Of a stretch of 64,000 nt of DNA, positions 19,259-43,124 are shown one piece after another. Source of the DNA: Flaccisagitta enflata (taxonomy: Eukaryota > Chaetognatha > Sagittoidea > Aphragmophora); NCBI GenBank assembly GCA_965153355.1, contig OZ231127.1, positions 45,322,001 through 45,386,000 of the forward strand, written 5' to 3'. The position numbers and the translations under genes are program-made. A model generated the notes under the pieces. It had not been told where the DNA came from and did no database searches. It saw nothing but the letters and a program-made list of their open reading frames with translations. Positions within the stretch are counted from its first letter, which is position 1. The number at the start of each line of letters is the position of its first letter.

Positions 19259-19611
19259 TTTTTTATATAACTATTTGACTACTCACTACTCAGATCTAGC
19301 TGTGATCCATATATACAGTGTCATTGCATCAAGGAAAAAATAATGAAATGCGATATTAATGTCAGATATCATTTATCTCTTTCTCTTTCTTTCTTTCTTT
19401 CTATCATTTTTTCTTTCTTTCTTTCTTCCTTTTTCTCTCTCTTTTCTCTCTCTCTCTCTCTCTCTTTCCGCTTCCGCCTCTAATGCTAAGGCAAACAAAC
19501 GTTTAAATTCCTTCGGGTCTCCAAATCAACATGGCTTTTATGATGATACGATAACAATCTGCATTTCTGCGCATCTGCAAGTTTTACTACTCTTTCTCTT
19601 TGTCATCCTCG

Positions 19612-19712
19612 TCTTTTCCCTTTTCCTATCTGAATATGAACCAACACGATTCGAGCCGGAAATAAGGTTTGCACCCAACTCTTTAAGCTATGCTGGTTTA
19701 AGCTATGCTGGT
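19612..19712. repeat. 100-bp direct repeat, copy 2
   Basis: See 19160-19258. This copy differs by a tandem doubling of the TTAAGCTATGCTGG end. Confidence 0.7.
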
Positions 19713-19852
19713 TTAATTTCTTTTTGATATAACTATTTGATTACTGTTACCATTACTAAACTATTTTTTATCAATTACTATTTAAATACTATTTGATATC
19801 AATGGCTCAAGATGATGTCGTGAATTGAAAAGGAAGCCGGACACACACGCAT

Positions 19853-19970
<118 letters not shown>

Positions 19971-20239
19971 ACAGTGTATTTTTGCCTCGAAATCATAAAA
20001 CTATCGCATTCGTGTTTTCACAAGCTGTAATTGTTTTATTATCCACATTTGGATAATGAAGAACGTGAAACCAAAATCTTCTCGACGGAACAAAACGGCA
20101 TCTGTGCGGTGGGGTCGAGGTCGGGGAGCAGGAGTCAGGCAGTCAGCACACAGATTTACGATAAAAAGACAGAAACAGAGACGGAGACAGGGACAGAGAC
20201 GGATTGGAAGACATCACAAGGTGTCAGCGGCGGAGATAG

Positions 20240-20290
20240 ACAAAAGACAAAAGACAAAAGACAAAAGACAAAAGACAAAAGACAAAAGAG
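20240..20290. repeat. 7-bp AAAAGAC tandem repeat
   Basis: Seven head-to-tail copies of AAAAGAC. Confidence 0.85.
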
Positions 20291-20514
20291 ATGAAAAAAA
20301 GTGGGGCCGGTAGGTTAAAAAAGGAGGGGGGGGTGGTATTGAGAGACACAAACAAAAGGGGTGCATGCTAACGAAAGTAGAAAGAGACTGAGAGAAGTAA
20401 GAGAGACTGAAACGAATATCCCTCAAGGGACACGGATATTGTTTAGGTTCAGCGGTAACAAAGAAACCTGAAGGTGAAGATGGAGAACAACACGGGGAGT
20501 GAAGAGGAGGAAAG

Positions 20515-20820
20515 ATAGGAAGAAAAAGAAAGAAGCAGAGAAAGAAAAAGAAAATGAAAAAGAAAAAGAAGCAGAAGAAGAAGAAGAAGAAGAAGAAGAA
20601 GAAGAAAAAGAAGAAGAGGAAGAAAAAGACGAAGAAGAAGAAGAAAAAGAAAAAGAAAAAGAAAAAGAAAAAGAAAAAGAAAAAGAAAAAGAAAAAGAAA
20701 AAAGAAAGAAAAAGAAAAAAGTAAAAAGAAAAACGAAGAGGAAGAAGAAGAAGAAGAAGAAGAAGAAGAAGAAGAAGAAGAAGAAGAGGAAGAGGAAGAG
20801 GAAGAAGAAGAAGAACAAGG
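20515..20820. repeat. GAA and AAAAAG purine tract
   Basis: About 300 bp of almost uninterrupted purine, mixing GAA triplets and GAAAAA hexamers. Open frames across it are artefacts. Confidence 0.9.
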
Positions 20821-20825
20821 TCAAC

Positions 20826-21338
20826 AAACCTTAGTCGCGTGGTAATAAGGGTAATAAAGGTAATAAAGGTAAAAAAGGTAATTAAGGTAATTAAGGTAAT
20901 TAAGGTGATAAAGATAATGAAGATAACTAAGTACCTATATCTTCCTATAATTACCCACATTTACCTACAACTACCTGTAAATACCTATAATTACCTACAA
21001 TTACATTATATTACCATAAATTAACTATAATCACCTATAATTACCCATTATTTCCTATATTTCCTACAATTACCTCAATTTATAGTCCGAGACAACTTTT
21101 CTGACTTATATGATACAGATTACTAAAGTACCTATATTTACCTATAATTACCTAAAATTACCTAAAATTACCTATAATTACCCAAAATTACCTATAATAA
21201 CCTTTTAAAACCTTCAATAACCTTTAAAACGACTATAAAGCCCATATTTCAAAAAAGTTACGGACCGACCGACCGACAGACCGACAGACCGACCGACCGA
21301 CATAGCGGCTTCTAGAGTCGCGTTCACGCGACTAAAAA
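20826..21338 (+). mobile_element. Hairpin-ended element with AT-rich tandem core
   Basis: Begins TTAGTCGCGTGGTAATAAGG, runs through GTAATAAAG units and then about 10-bp ACCTATAATT units (20930-21200), a GACC/GACA microsatellite (21263-21300), CATAGCGGCTTCTAGAG and the hairpin GTCGCGTTCACGCGAC followed by TAAA. Confidence 0.6.
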
Positions 21339-21707
21339 AAAAGAGAAGAAGAAGAATAAGAAAAAGGAGAAGAAGAAGAAGAGTGATGACGGGCGAGGTA
21401 AATGGGTGCTGGAAGAAGCGCGGTAAACTTAAAAATATTCAAGTGAAAATTTACGTCATTCGGTCGTCAGAGCGTCATTCAAATCCATTTTTCCTATAGA
21501 AATATTTTTCATTCTTTTGTAAATAAACGGTAGGTTTAAAAAAAGCCGAAAAACAGTTCTTTCATCGGTGGAATGATTAAGATGTCATCGACAATCAGTT
21601 AAAATATCTTTTATATGTTTCTTGGGAACTAACGGATTGACTTTTCAATGGAGTACGCTTAGTGAGGTCATGAGTAAAAAAAGGAAAAAGTAGAGAGAGT
21701 AAATAAA

Positions 21708-21895
21708 ACAAGACCGGATACACGGCCATCAGTTGCGGACGGGTGGGCAGGGTCATCCAACCTCAATCCACACCACAAGTCCCCCACTCACATGCACAAA
21801 AAGCATCTAAAACGCTCATTTCCTCACTTTTCGACTCGTATCCACGGACCGACCGACTGACGGACAGCTTCTTATAGAGAGTTGTGTCCGCAAAC
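21708..21895 (+). mobile_element. Hairpin-ended element, GTTGCGG subfamily
   Basis: AACAAGACCGGATACACGG, CCATCAGTTGCGGACGGGTG, then CTCATTTCCTCACTTTTCGAC, GACCGACCGACTGACGGAC and the end CTTATAGAGAGTTGTGTCC. A close relative of the element at 59453. Confidence 0.6.
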
Positions 21896-22049
21896 AAAAA
21901 GCAGGCCTCATACACTGAGTTACCCTTCTCGGGGGTGGAAATCAAAGGGTCGGAGATTAAGGAAATCACAAGGGGAAAAAGAGAAAAAAAGAAAATTTGG
22001 AAAAAATATAACTTTTGACAGTATACCAAATCATAATAGCAGCCCAAAG

Positions 22050-22806
22050 GCAGTAAGTGGTCAGCGGTACCCGTGCCCTGCTTGAGGAGAAAGTGATTAA
22101 GGTTGAGAGGGAGCAGGGCAGCGGCCCCGAAGGGGACGAAGTCCTGTAGAACACAGGGGGAATCTGTCCGTCCGTCCGTCCGTCCGTCCATCCGTCCATC
22201 CATCCGTCCTTCTGTCCAGGATGCCCTGTTATTCACCTTTATTGAATTATGGAGAAATGACAAAAGGCAGACATGGACAATGGCACTCTTGCCCTTGTTG
22301 CATAGTTTTTAGGTGAGCTTGAGGAGGAGCAGGCCAGGATCTGGAAGTTAGAGGCCATAATACGGGTCTCAGAGACCAATTTCTTGGTCTCAGAGGCAAG
22401 GATTTCAGTCTCCGAAGCCAGGATTTGGGCCTCTGAGGCTAGAATTTTGGTCTTTGAGGCCAGATTCTAGATCTTGGAGGTCAGAATCTGGGTCCTAAGG
22501 GTCAGGATCTGGGTCTCTGAGGCTTGGATGTGTGTTTTGGGAGCCAGAAATGATAGAACTCAGGCCAGAATTCAAGTTTTCTAGCCAGATTTGGCCCATT
22601 TCACCTGGTTTTGGGCCTTTTGCCTGGATTTGGCCCATTTTGGCTGGATTTGGGCCATTTTGCTTGGATTTGGGCCATCACAGTTTGGATTTTAAATCCC
22701 AAAGGAGACAAAGCCCTGAGGGAGGGGCAGGGGGACGATTTACGGACGTGACAGATTCCCTGTGTTCTACAGGACTTGTCCCCTTCAGGCCGCGCTGCCC
22801 AAAAAC
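22050..22806. mobile_element. 21-bp-minisatellite module, diverged
   Basis: Opens GGTCAGCGGTACCCGTGCCC, left arm GGGCAGCGGCCCCGAAGGGG and CCTGTAGAACACAGGGGGAA, a GTCC run, diverged GGTCTCAGAGGCCAGGATTT units (22310-22690), and inverted arm CCTGTGTTCTACAGGACTTG to GCGCTGCCCAAAAACG. Confidence 0.6.
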
Positions 22807-22945
22807 GTGAGTTAGTAAACACACTTAACACTATTAAACCATAACTAAGGCCTGTGTTTTTTTATTCCGTGGGGAGGAAATCATAGATTTTAGGCAAGGG
22901 GAAAAATCAAAAAGCGACTCAATTCCTTATACACCCCCAAGAATG

Positions 22946-23325
<380 letters not shown>

Positions 23326-23689
23326 TGTTGTCGATTGAAAGAATGCAAAGAAAGGCGGAACTACGATTGTGTGTTTTTGCTACTCCGTTTGGCTCGGCAA
23401 TTATGAAAGGAAAAAATTAGGAGGCGGAAAATGAGAAACGTTATGAAAGAAAACAATTTCAAAAATGGCGCGGTGGGGGAGTTGCCGGGGCAGGGGTATA
23501 AAGTGACAAGGACGTGGAGTCACCGGGGCATTAAGCTAAGGGGCAGGGGTATTAGGTGACAAGGGCGTGGAGTCACCGGGGCTTGGAGCAACAGGGACAT
23601 GGATCGAGAAGGGCATTAATCGACTGGGGCCTCGATCGACAAGGGGTATGTAGTGAAAAAGACATGAAGGGACAGAGAAGGTGAGTGAC

Positions 23690-23766
23690 AGGGGCAATGG
23701 GTGATGGACTGACCAACTAACCAACCAACGGACACCGCCTCTCATAGACGTGCTTTGGCGCACGTA
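23690..23766 (+). mobile_element. 3' end of a hairpin-ended element, ACGTGC variant
   Basis: ACTAACCAACCAACGGACAC, CGCCTCTCATAG and the hairpin ACGTGCTTTGGCGCACGT followed by AAAAAG. Upstream (23470-23690) are degenerate AAGGGCGTGGAGTCACCGGGG units that may be its core. Confidence 0.45.
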
Positions 23767-23914
23767 AAAAGAAAATGAAAAAGAAAAAGAAAATATAAGT
23801 AAAAGAAAATGAAAAAGGAAAAGAAAAAGAAAAATGAGAAGAAGGGTATGCGGATCTTGGAGGGGTTGGGTTTGAAAAATGAGAAGAAAGGGTTAGCTAG
23901 CTTTTGAGCAACAC

Positions 23915-24365
23915 GTTTCTTTCTTTTTTTCTTTCTTTCTGTCTTTACTTCTTTTCTTACTTTTCTTCTTTCTTCTTCTTCTTTTTCTCTTTCTTCATTT
24001 CTTCTTCTTCTTCTTCTTCATCTCTTCTTCTATTCTTCCTATTCGTTTATTTGATCTTATTACTTGTTTTTTATTTCTTTATTTCTTTGTTCCTTTGTTT
24101 CTTCGTTTCTTCATGTTTCTTTGCTCTTGTTCTGGTTTTCTGTTTTCTGTTTTCTGTTTTCTGTTTCTGTTTCACTTTTTTCTTTTCTTTTCTTTTCTTT
24201 TTTCTTCATTTTCTTTTCTATTTTCTATTTTATTTCTTTTTTTTCATTTCTTTTCTTTTCTTTTCTTTTCTTTTTTCTTTTCTTTTTTCTTTTTCTTTGT
24301 TTCTTTGTTTCTTTGTTCTTGTTTGTTTTTGTTTCTTTCTTTGTTTCTTTGTTTTTTGTTTCTTT

Positions 24366-24434
<69 letters not shown>

Positions 24435-24697
24435 GTCTGTCTGTCTGTCTGTCTGTCTTCTTTCTTTCTTTCTTTTCTTTCTGTCTGTCTGTCTGTCTGT
24501 CTGTGTCTCCTTTTCTTTCTTTCTTTCTTTCTTTCTTTTCTTTCTTTTCTTACTTTCTTTCTGTCTTTCTTTCTTCTTTCTTTCTTCTTTCTTTCTTTCT
24601 TTTCTTCTTTCTTTCTTTCTTTCCTTTCTTCATTACTGGCTAAATACGTTTACTGGGGAATCAGTGCATACGGAAATCAGATGATCTAATCAGTGCA

Positions 24698-24756
<59 letters not shown>
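23915..24756. repeat. TTTC/CTGT/CT pyrimidine tract at the left border of block 2
   Basis: More than 700 bp of TTTC-like repeats with embedded CTGT arrays (24368-24455, 24480-24505), then the start of block 2 homology, then a CT run (24701-24756). The duplication border lies within it. Confidence 0.9.
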
Positions 24757-24774
<18 letters not shown>

Positions 24775-24866
24775 CCTTCTCTCTCATAGAGTCATATGCT
24801 AGTGTATCAGTATCACTTAGCATAGTCATTACCCATAGCATAACCAATTTTCATATTAAAACTCAC

Positions 24867-36454
<11,588 letters not shown>

Positions 36455-36499
36455 GAGCGATTGAACTTCTTCGAAGTTTTAAAAATCCGTTGAAAAAAA

Positions 36500-37370
36500 A
36501 AGAATTTGCAGCAGAGAACAATTTGCGCTCGCGCGAGGAAAAACGTTTCTTAGAACTCTCGTGTTCTGAGGAACGACTAGTTCTGAAACGAAAACATAGG
36601 TTACTTGATTACTTTGGTATAGATATGTGAGTTTTTTGCATCGGGCATTCTATCTAACATCTGTTTCATGTTTATCGTCACACACATGTGATTTTATCAA
36701 TTTAGGGTTGATATCAACATTGCTGATGGATTTTTTTTTTTTTTTTTTTTTTTTTTGCAGTTTTATACAGCCTATTAGTAGAAAGAGGGAATTAACCAGT
36801 TTATAAATATTCCCAAGGCCAAATTTTGCGTAAAACTGTGTTTGACCTTCATTGTGTACAGGTCATAGGATTTTCCCATCTTTTAGACAGTCAGTTTTGT
36901 CTTGCTTATATCTTTTAAACAAACGAAGAAAGAAGTGCCAATTTGGACCCATTTTGAAGATCTTTTCAAGATCTTTTTAACCGTCACCAATTTTTTGCAA
37001 ATCCATTAAAAGACAACTAAGATATAGGCTATGAAAGAGGTGATAAAAAAGTGGATGAAAATGTGTAAAATACTGTGTGGGGATTTTCACATTGATGCCC
37101 TTTACTGTAACTGCATGAGCATAAATCTCTTTCTGCTTCTTACATACTTGGTAACTAGTATTCAGCTGTTTCCAGTAAAAAATCTACAACTTTTTAACAA
37201 GATTTTGTGCAGTTTTTCCTCTTTTAATGTTGTGACGATAATTATGTAACAGATGTTAGATATTATTGAGATTTATCATATGGAATTTCTTGATAATTCT
37301 CCTAATGCGAACACAGTCAAAGGTAAAATTGAGGGGTGGTCGTTCCACGAAAAAAAGTAGATAATTTGTT
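36500..37370. other. Presumed 5' leader region of the PKD2-like gene
   Basis: AT-rich with a poly-T run at 36730-36757. No coding region or transposon end was identified. Confidence 0.3.
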
Positions 37371-37386
37371 TTAGTCATTTCCTCAC

Positions 37387-37635
37387 CTGGAAATTTAGTA
37401 GATCGTAAAAGAGGTCTGGTGCGTTTTCCCGGGTAGGGAGGTTTTTATACCAGCTCCTGGGCAATCCAAAACTTTTCCATTGGATGATCAGCCTGTTGCG
37501 CTTTACATATCGCCTTTCTGATTGGCCAAGAAGCTTCTTCGTCGGCTTAACGAATTCCTTACCTTCGCGACACTCCTTACCACCATACTCCATGGTCTTT
37601 GATGTCATGGTCATTGGAAACCTCTGATTGGACAA
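37387..37635 (-). other. Possible 5' leader exon of the PKD2-like gene
   Basis: An 83-codon open stretch on the minus strand begins MSNQRFPMTMTSK and reaches CTAAATTTCCAG followed by GTGAGG, a strong splice donor at 37386/37387. It lies just inside the CCAAT cluster. It may be a leader exon (its ATG then an upstream ORF) spliced to the 36433 exon, whose acceptor is not clear. The peptide resembles no family I know, so it could also be chance. Confidence 0.25.
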
Positions 37636-37674
37636 TCAGACGTCAGGCGCTACTCTAAGTAAGTCGCTGATTGG
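37479..37674 (-). promoter_or_regulatory. CCAAT-box cluster, possible promoter of the PKD2-like gene
   Basis: Five ATTGG pentamers (CCAAT on the minus strand) lie at 37479, 37521, 37613, 37627 and 37670, with an ACGTCA half-site (cAMP-response-element type) near 37639. CCAAT boxes bind NF-Y and cluster in animal promoters. The position, about 1 kb upstream of the start-codon exon and on the same strand, suits a promoter. No TATA box or initiator was identified. Role is inferred. Confidence 0.4.
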
Positions 37675-37770
37675 ATGAAGATTTTGCCGATTATATCAAC
37701 GTCATTGCGTTGATCTACATTGACAAAGAGAAAGAAAGAGAGAGAGTACCATGAGGACACCATGGATATT

Positions 37771-37894
<124 letters not shown>

Positions 37895-38253
37895 CCAACT
37901 TGTGCGCAATTCCAGATGTCTTTCAAACGTCCTTGCCTTTCATACCTGACAGGATATCGGATCGATCTATAAAGTAGAGTTAAGCTTTATTCAGTGAGCG
38001 AGTGCAGTAAACATTGTCTGTGCAGTGAATGTGGAAGATGAACCATCTTTACATTTCTCAACATAACGTACACTTAAGCACCACCTTCAACGGGCCATCA
38101 ATTTGCATCACAAATGTAATGACAATTGATGATAATGATGATGACTGTGGAATAACGGCTTGGACAACGTGCTGAACCGATAAAAGGGAGACACCAAATG
38201 CGAATGGCTTTGTTGTCTTGGGTATGTAAGAGGTACGTGCAGTAGTCGTGGAT

Positions 38254-38911
38254 GTGCAACGGGAATGCAACGAGTGGGCATCGGGATTGTAACGTGAACG
38301 CAACAAGTGTGCAACGGGATTGTAACATGAATGCGAGAGTGCGACGGGATTGTAACGTGAATGCAATGAGTGTGCCACGGGATTGTAACATGAATGTAAC
38401 AAGAGTGCAACGGGAATGTAACATGGTCGCAACAAGAGTGCAATGGGATTGTAACATGAATGCAACGAAAGTGCAACGGGATTGTAACATGAACACAAGG
38501 AGAGTGCAATGGGATTGTAACATGAACGCAAGGAGAGTGCAATGGGATTGTAACATGAACGCAAGGAGAGTGCAATGGGATTGTAACATGAACGCAGCAA
38601 GTGTCCAACAGGATTTTAACATGAACGCAACAAGAGTGCAATGGGATTGTAACATGAACGAAAGGAGAGTGCAGTGGGATTGTAACATGAACGCAACGAC
38701 TGTGCCACGGGATTGTAACATGAACGCAGTGAGAGTGCAACAGGATTGTAACGTGAATGTAACAAGTGTGTCACGGGATTGTAACATGAATGCAACAGAG
38801 TGCAACGGGATTGTAACATGAATGGAACGAGAGTGCAACGGGATTGTAACATGAACGCAATGAGTGTGCAACGGGATTGTAATGTGAATACAACGAGTGT
38901 GCAATGGAATT
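38254..38911. repeat. 33-bp minisatellite, about 20 copies
   Basis: Unit close to GTGCAATGGGATTGTAACAT plus GAACGCAAGGAGA. Because 33 is a multiple of three and the unit has no stop in several frames, long open frames arise on both strands (11-residue periodic peptides). I see no splice or start context for a gene. Confidence 0.85.
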
Positions 38912-39002
38912 ACAAAGAGAAAGACTTTTGGATGTTGAGCAAATGCAGAAGAAGTGTGAAACATAAAAAAAAAGAATCACGCCGGTGACGGTAGATGGAA
39001 GC

Positions 39003-39209
39003 TTAAAAGAGTTTTATTTTGGCAATAGTCTTTCGGTTGATAAACCTTGTCGTGGAAGTGGTTGGTTGTGTCGGTGCCAGGGTGGTGGATGTTGGCTCAA
39101 TGAAGGGGGCGGGGCGGGGGGCGGGGTTGCAGGGTTGGGCGCTGAAGACTGGCGATGAGAATGATGACAGGCAGAGGACATGAACGAAGGTCGCTCTATT
39201 TTGAAGCAT
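39003..39209 (-). CDS. Possible small Pro/Thr-rich protein or terminal exon
   Basis: Minus-strand frame from ATG at 39209: MLQNRATFVHVLCLSSF, then SAQPCNPAPRPAPFIEPT and a Thr/Pro-rich stretch, stop near 39003, with AATAAA overlapping the end. The start looks like a signal peptide. Alternatively a splice acceptor (CTTCAG) before CGCCCAACC would make it a last exon. Composition is simple and no family is recognised. Confidence 0.2.
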   Translation of the reverse strand: MLQNRATFVHVLCLSSFSSPVFSAQPCNPAPRPAPFIEPTSTTLAPTQPTTSTTRFINRKTIAKIKLF

Positions 39210-39289
39210 AGAGGACGATGACTCTTTTCCTCTTCTTTTTCGTTGTTTTTCTTTTCTTCTTTTTATCCTCTTCTCCATCCTCTTCTCCA

Positions 39290-39635
39290 TCCTTTTTCTT
39301 TTTCTTTTTCTTTTTCTTTTTCTTTTTCTTTTTCTTTTTCTTTTTCTTCCTCTGCTTCTTCTTCTTTTTTTCCTTCTTCTTCTGCTTCTTCTTCTTTTTT
39401 CTTCTTCTTATTCTTCTTCTTCTTCTTCTTCTTCTTCTTCTTCTTCTTCTTCTTCTTCTTCTTCTTCTTCTTCTTCTTCTTCTTCTTCTTCTCCTTCTTC
39501 TTCTTCTTCTTCTTCTTCTTCTTCTTCTTCTTCTTCTTCTTCTTCTTCTGCTTCTGCTTCTTCTTCTTCTTCTTCTTCTTCTTCTTCTTCTTCTTCTTCT
39601 TCTTCTTCTTCTTCTTCTGCTTCTGCTTTTTCTTT
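39290..39635. repeat. TTTTTC then TTC tract, about 345 bp
   Basis: TTTTTC hexamers then a long TTC triplet array, with a second TTC array at 39799-39872. Long TTC/GAA arrays can form triplex DNA. Reading frames on either strand are homopolymeric. Confidence 0.9.
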
Positions 39636-39879
39636 TACTTCGCGGTCTTCCTATGAACCTTTGGTCGTCCATCCATTGTCCGTCCGTCTGTCTGTAAAGC
39701 AACAAACGTCCTATTTCCTTTTCTGTTGGTAACTTGTTCTCCTTTTTTTTCGTTTCCTTTTTCTCTTCTTTTTTTTTCTTTCTCAGATTTTGTTTCTGCT
39801 TCTTCTTCTTCTTCTTCTTCTTCTTCTTCTTCTTCTTCTTCTTCTTCTTCATCTTCTTCTTCTTCTTCTTCGAAGGGGT

Positions 39880-40275
39880 CAATGACCTATGCTATCACAC
39901 ATATGGGGAATTTTCTCCTCCTTCTCCTCCTTCTCTGTCCATCCCTCCTCAAATCCCAGTCTTGAGGTCTAAATTTCAGTCTTGAGGCCCAAATCCCAGT
40001 CTTGAGGCCCAAATCCCAGTCTGAAGGCCCAAATCCCAGCCTCAAGGCCCAAATTCCAGCCAAGAGGCCCAAATCCATGGACCTCGAGGCTGGGATTTGA
40101 GGTAGGGGGGGCAGAGGAGGAGGAGGAGGAGAAAATCCCCCATACGTGTGAAGGCATAGGTCGTCGACCCCTTCAGGGCCGCTGCCCTGCTTCCCCTTCA
40201 ACTTCAACCACAACCTACTTAGGCAGGGCAAGGGTACCACTGACCATCTAACGCTTTTGCGACTATTTCTTCTTC
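39880..40275. mobile_element. 21-bp-minisatellite module
   Basis: CGAAGGGGTCAATGACCTAT and CACACATATGGGGAATTTTC at the left are mirrored by AAAATCCCCCATACGTGTG and CCCTTCAGGGCCGCTGCCCT at the right. Between lies a 21-bp array CAGTCTTGAGGCCCAAATCC (39958-40080). It closes with GGTACCACTGACCATC, as at 62150. Confidence 0.65.
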
Positions 40276-41583
40276 TCCTCCGTCTCCTTCTCCTTCTTCT
40301 CCATCTTCTTCTCATTTCCTCATTTTTTCTCGTCCATATTATCGTCATCTTTTTCATATTCTAATTTTATCTTGTCTTTCTTCTTTTTGGTCCACCTTTC
40401 GGCTTTCCATACCGCAAATTCTGCAATATTGCATGCGATGATGAGGCAGAAAAAAAAAGACCAGAAGGGGAGTAAAAGGACATTTAGAACAAATAGAAAA
40501 CCTAGGACAGAGGAAAGTAAGACAGTGATAAGCATCATCATTTCTTACGACTACAAATAGGTTTTGACCGTTGATCGCGATCTGTTTGTCCCAAATATCT
40601 TGTATCTGCTGCTTATTTCAACATCTTATGTGTTAGTTAAAAAGTGCTTTCACATCACAGCATCTCTTAAAAATCTGCTCTCACTAAATGCTCTTTAACG
40701 TTTTTTTTTTGTTTTGTTTTTTTTTTAAGAGTTTTTTTTATCACACTCATCCATGCATGCATTTATCCATGAAATATTACCTCCATCGCTTAACTCGTTC
40801 ATTCACTCATGTATGAATTCATCCATTAATTCATTCCCTCATTCGTTCAATCATTTACTCATTCATTCACTCTCCAAAATTTCAAAAACGTTTCAATGAT
40901 TCAATATATTATTAATAATTCATTCATTCAATAAGTCTTACGGGACATCACAATCGTGCAGCTGTATTTTGACTATAGTCATCGTTAAAGAGATCCTCAG
41001 ACTAGTCGTTACAGCGAGGTTTGACTGTATTAACGGTCGAAAGAGAGGAAATGATTTTGCGTGTTGCAGACCGTGGAGACATAAAGTTTGTCAAGGAGAA
41101 AGCAAGGATAAAGGAAGGACAAAGAAAAAAAGATATCTATTGCTCGATGGCCGTCATCTTTGCTTGCCCACGTCATCGTTGCTCATGGAATCGGCCTCTG
41201 TCTGATTTTGGTCATTTTCTTTCGTCCTCGGAAGAGGCAAAGAAAGATACAGAGGTGTATAACTATGAAATTGAGTCGCTTTTGATACCCCCCCCTCCTT
41301 TGATTTTCTCCCCACGATGCGTCATGTCGCATTACAAAATCTATGATATTCTTCCCATAAAGCAATAAAACAGTATATATATACAAGGTTTAAAAATAAA
41401 TAGTGTTTAATTATGTTATGCTAATAAGGTTTTACGATGGTGCTGCCAAAAGTTATTTTTTCCCCGAACTTCTCATTTTCCCCTCTTCGTTTCCCTTCCC
41501 CATCTCAATACTCAATAATGAATAAGCCTGGTAAGATTACAAGACAATATTGCCAAGTCTTTTACAGCGTCAGTATTTCTCCG

Positions 41584-41797
<214 letters not shown>

Positions 41798-42160
41798 TAA
41801 AGTTTCAGGCCGACAGATAGATCAATAAAATACAGAAAAAAGCGTAAAATAGGTGCAAAATTCCTCGACAAAAACCCAGACGGTCAGTTTATTACAGCGC
41901 CCAATTTATTACTATTCATCAAATCACCAGACAATTCGTCGTATGCCAAATCAAATGCCAAATGTAACTTTGTTACATTCATCGCCATTCTTTTCATTCC
42001 AAAAGATCAAATAAACGATATTGCAGTTTACTTTTTAGTATGATTGAAGAGAAATGTTTTTTTTTTTCAGATTCCGTTTTATGAAAAACAAGGAGGTGGT
42101 CAGTGGAAGTTTAAAAGGCCCTCTTCCATTTATTTCAGTTTGGGTACAGTTGTACTTATA

Positions 42161-43026
42161 AAAACAAGGCCGGATACACGGCTACCCCAGTCGCGTGCGG
42201 GTGGGCAGGAGCAGTGCTGGAGAAGGTCACCAGGGCATCTGGGCAGGAGCCGTATGCTCAAAAAGCTAAAAAACGCCAAATAAGTAACAAGTCATCCAAG
42301 GATCGCACATGGTCAGCGGTACCCAATGCCCTGCTTGGAGTGATTAGCTGAAGAAGTGGAGTGAGAGCAGGGCAGCGGCCCCAAAGGGCCGATGTCCTGT
42401 AGGACACAGGGGTGAACCGTTACGTCCTGAGATGGCATATTTGGGGTAATTTTCTGTGATATTCATTGGGAATTTTGTTTTTTTTTTCAATTTTCTATCA
42501 ATTTGCCATGTTATTCAATGAGAATTTGAGGTCTGAGAGGCTGGATTTAGGGCCCAAGTGGCTGGATTTGAGGCCCAAGAGGCTGGATTTGAGGCCCAAG
42601 AGGCTGGATTTGAGGCCCAAGAGGCTGGATTTGAGGCCTGAGAGGCTGGATTTGCGGCCTGAGAGGCTGGACTTGAGGCCTGAGAGGCTGGATTTGAGGC
42701 CTGAGAGGCCTGAGAGGCTGGATTTGAGGCCTGAGAGGCCAGATTTGAGGCCTGAGAGGCCAGATTTGAGGCCTGAGAGGCTGGATTTGAGGCCTGAGAG
42801 GCTTGAGGCTTCGGAGGGGGGGGGACGTACGTACGTACGGACAGACGTACGTAACGGTTCACCCCTGTGTCCTACAGGACATCGGCCCTTTGGGGCCGCT
42901 GCCCAAAAAGGGGACCGACCGACCGACCAACCGACCGACCGACCGACCGACCGACCGACCGACCGACCGACCCACCGACCGACCGACCGACATAGCGGGG
43001 TGTAGAGTCGCGTAGCACGCGACTAA
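42161..43026 (+). mobile_element. Composite: hairpin-ended element containing a minisatellite module
   Basis: Outer element: AACAAGGCCGGATACACGG at 42164, CGGGTGGGCAGGAGCAGTG, AAAGCTAAAAAACGCC; then at the right a GACC microsatellite (42910-42992) and the hairpin GTCGCGTAGCACGCGAC with TAAAAA. Inside (42288-42909) is a module opening AAGTCATCCAAGG and GGTCAGCGGTACCC, with arms GGGCAGCGGCCCCAAAGGGC and GGGGCCGCTGCCCAAAAAG around a clean 21-bp array (GCTGGATTTGAGGCCTGAGAG, 42525-42810). Confidence 0.7.
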
Positions 43027-43124
43027 AAACACTGCCTTTGTGATGTTCATCGATCATATGAATAATAAATGGTTAAATACAAAGATGTATCAGACATGAA
43101 TGAGCAATTTGCACTAAGCAGTAA

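Noticed and set aside
19160-19712. tRNA-derived SINE suggested by GATTCGAGCC
   Set aside because: No A box, no poly-A or tail repeat, and only two copies as a local direct repeat.
38254-38911. CRISPR-like regular repeat array
   Set aside because: Units are contiguous with no spacers, in a eukaryotic intron-rich setting.
38058-38964. 288-codon frame on the minus strand and 189-codon frame on the plus strand
   Set aside because: Both follow from the 33-bp minisatellite; no start, splice or family evidence.
39218-39882. Long open frames of poly-Leu, poly-Phe, poly-Lys or poly-Arg
   Set aside because: They are translations of TTC/GAA and TTTTTC arrays with no coding signature.
40930-41030. pogo-like MITE near GCGAGGTTTGACTGTA
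   Set aside because: Only one plausible end was found, so no element could be delimited.
42466-43005. 179-codon frame with LRPERLD heptads
   Set aside because: The 21-bp array inside a transposable module gives a seven-residue periodic peptide; not a gene.
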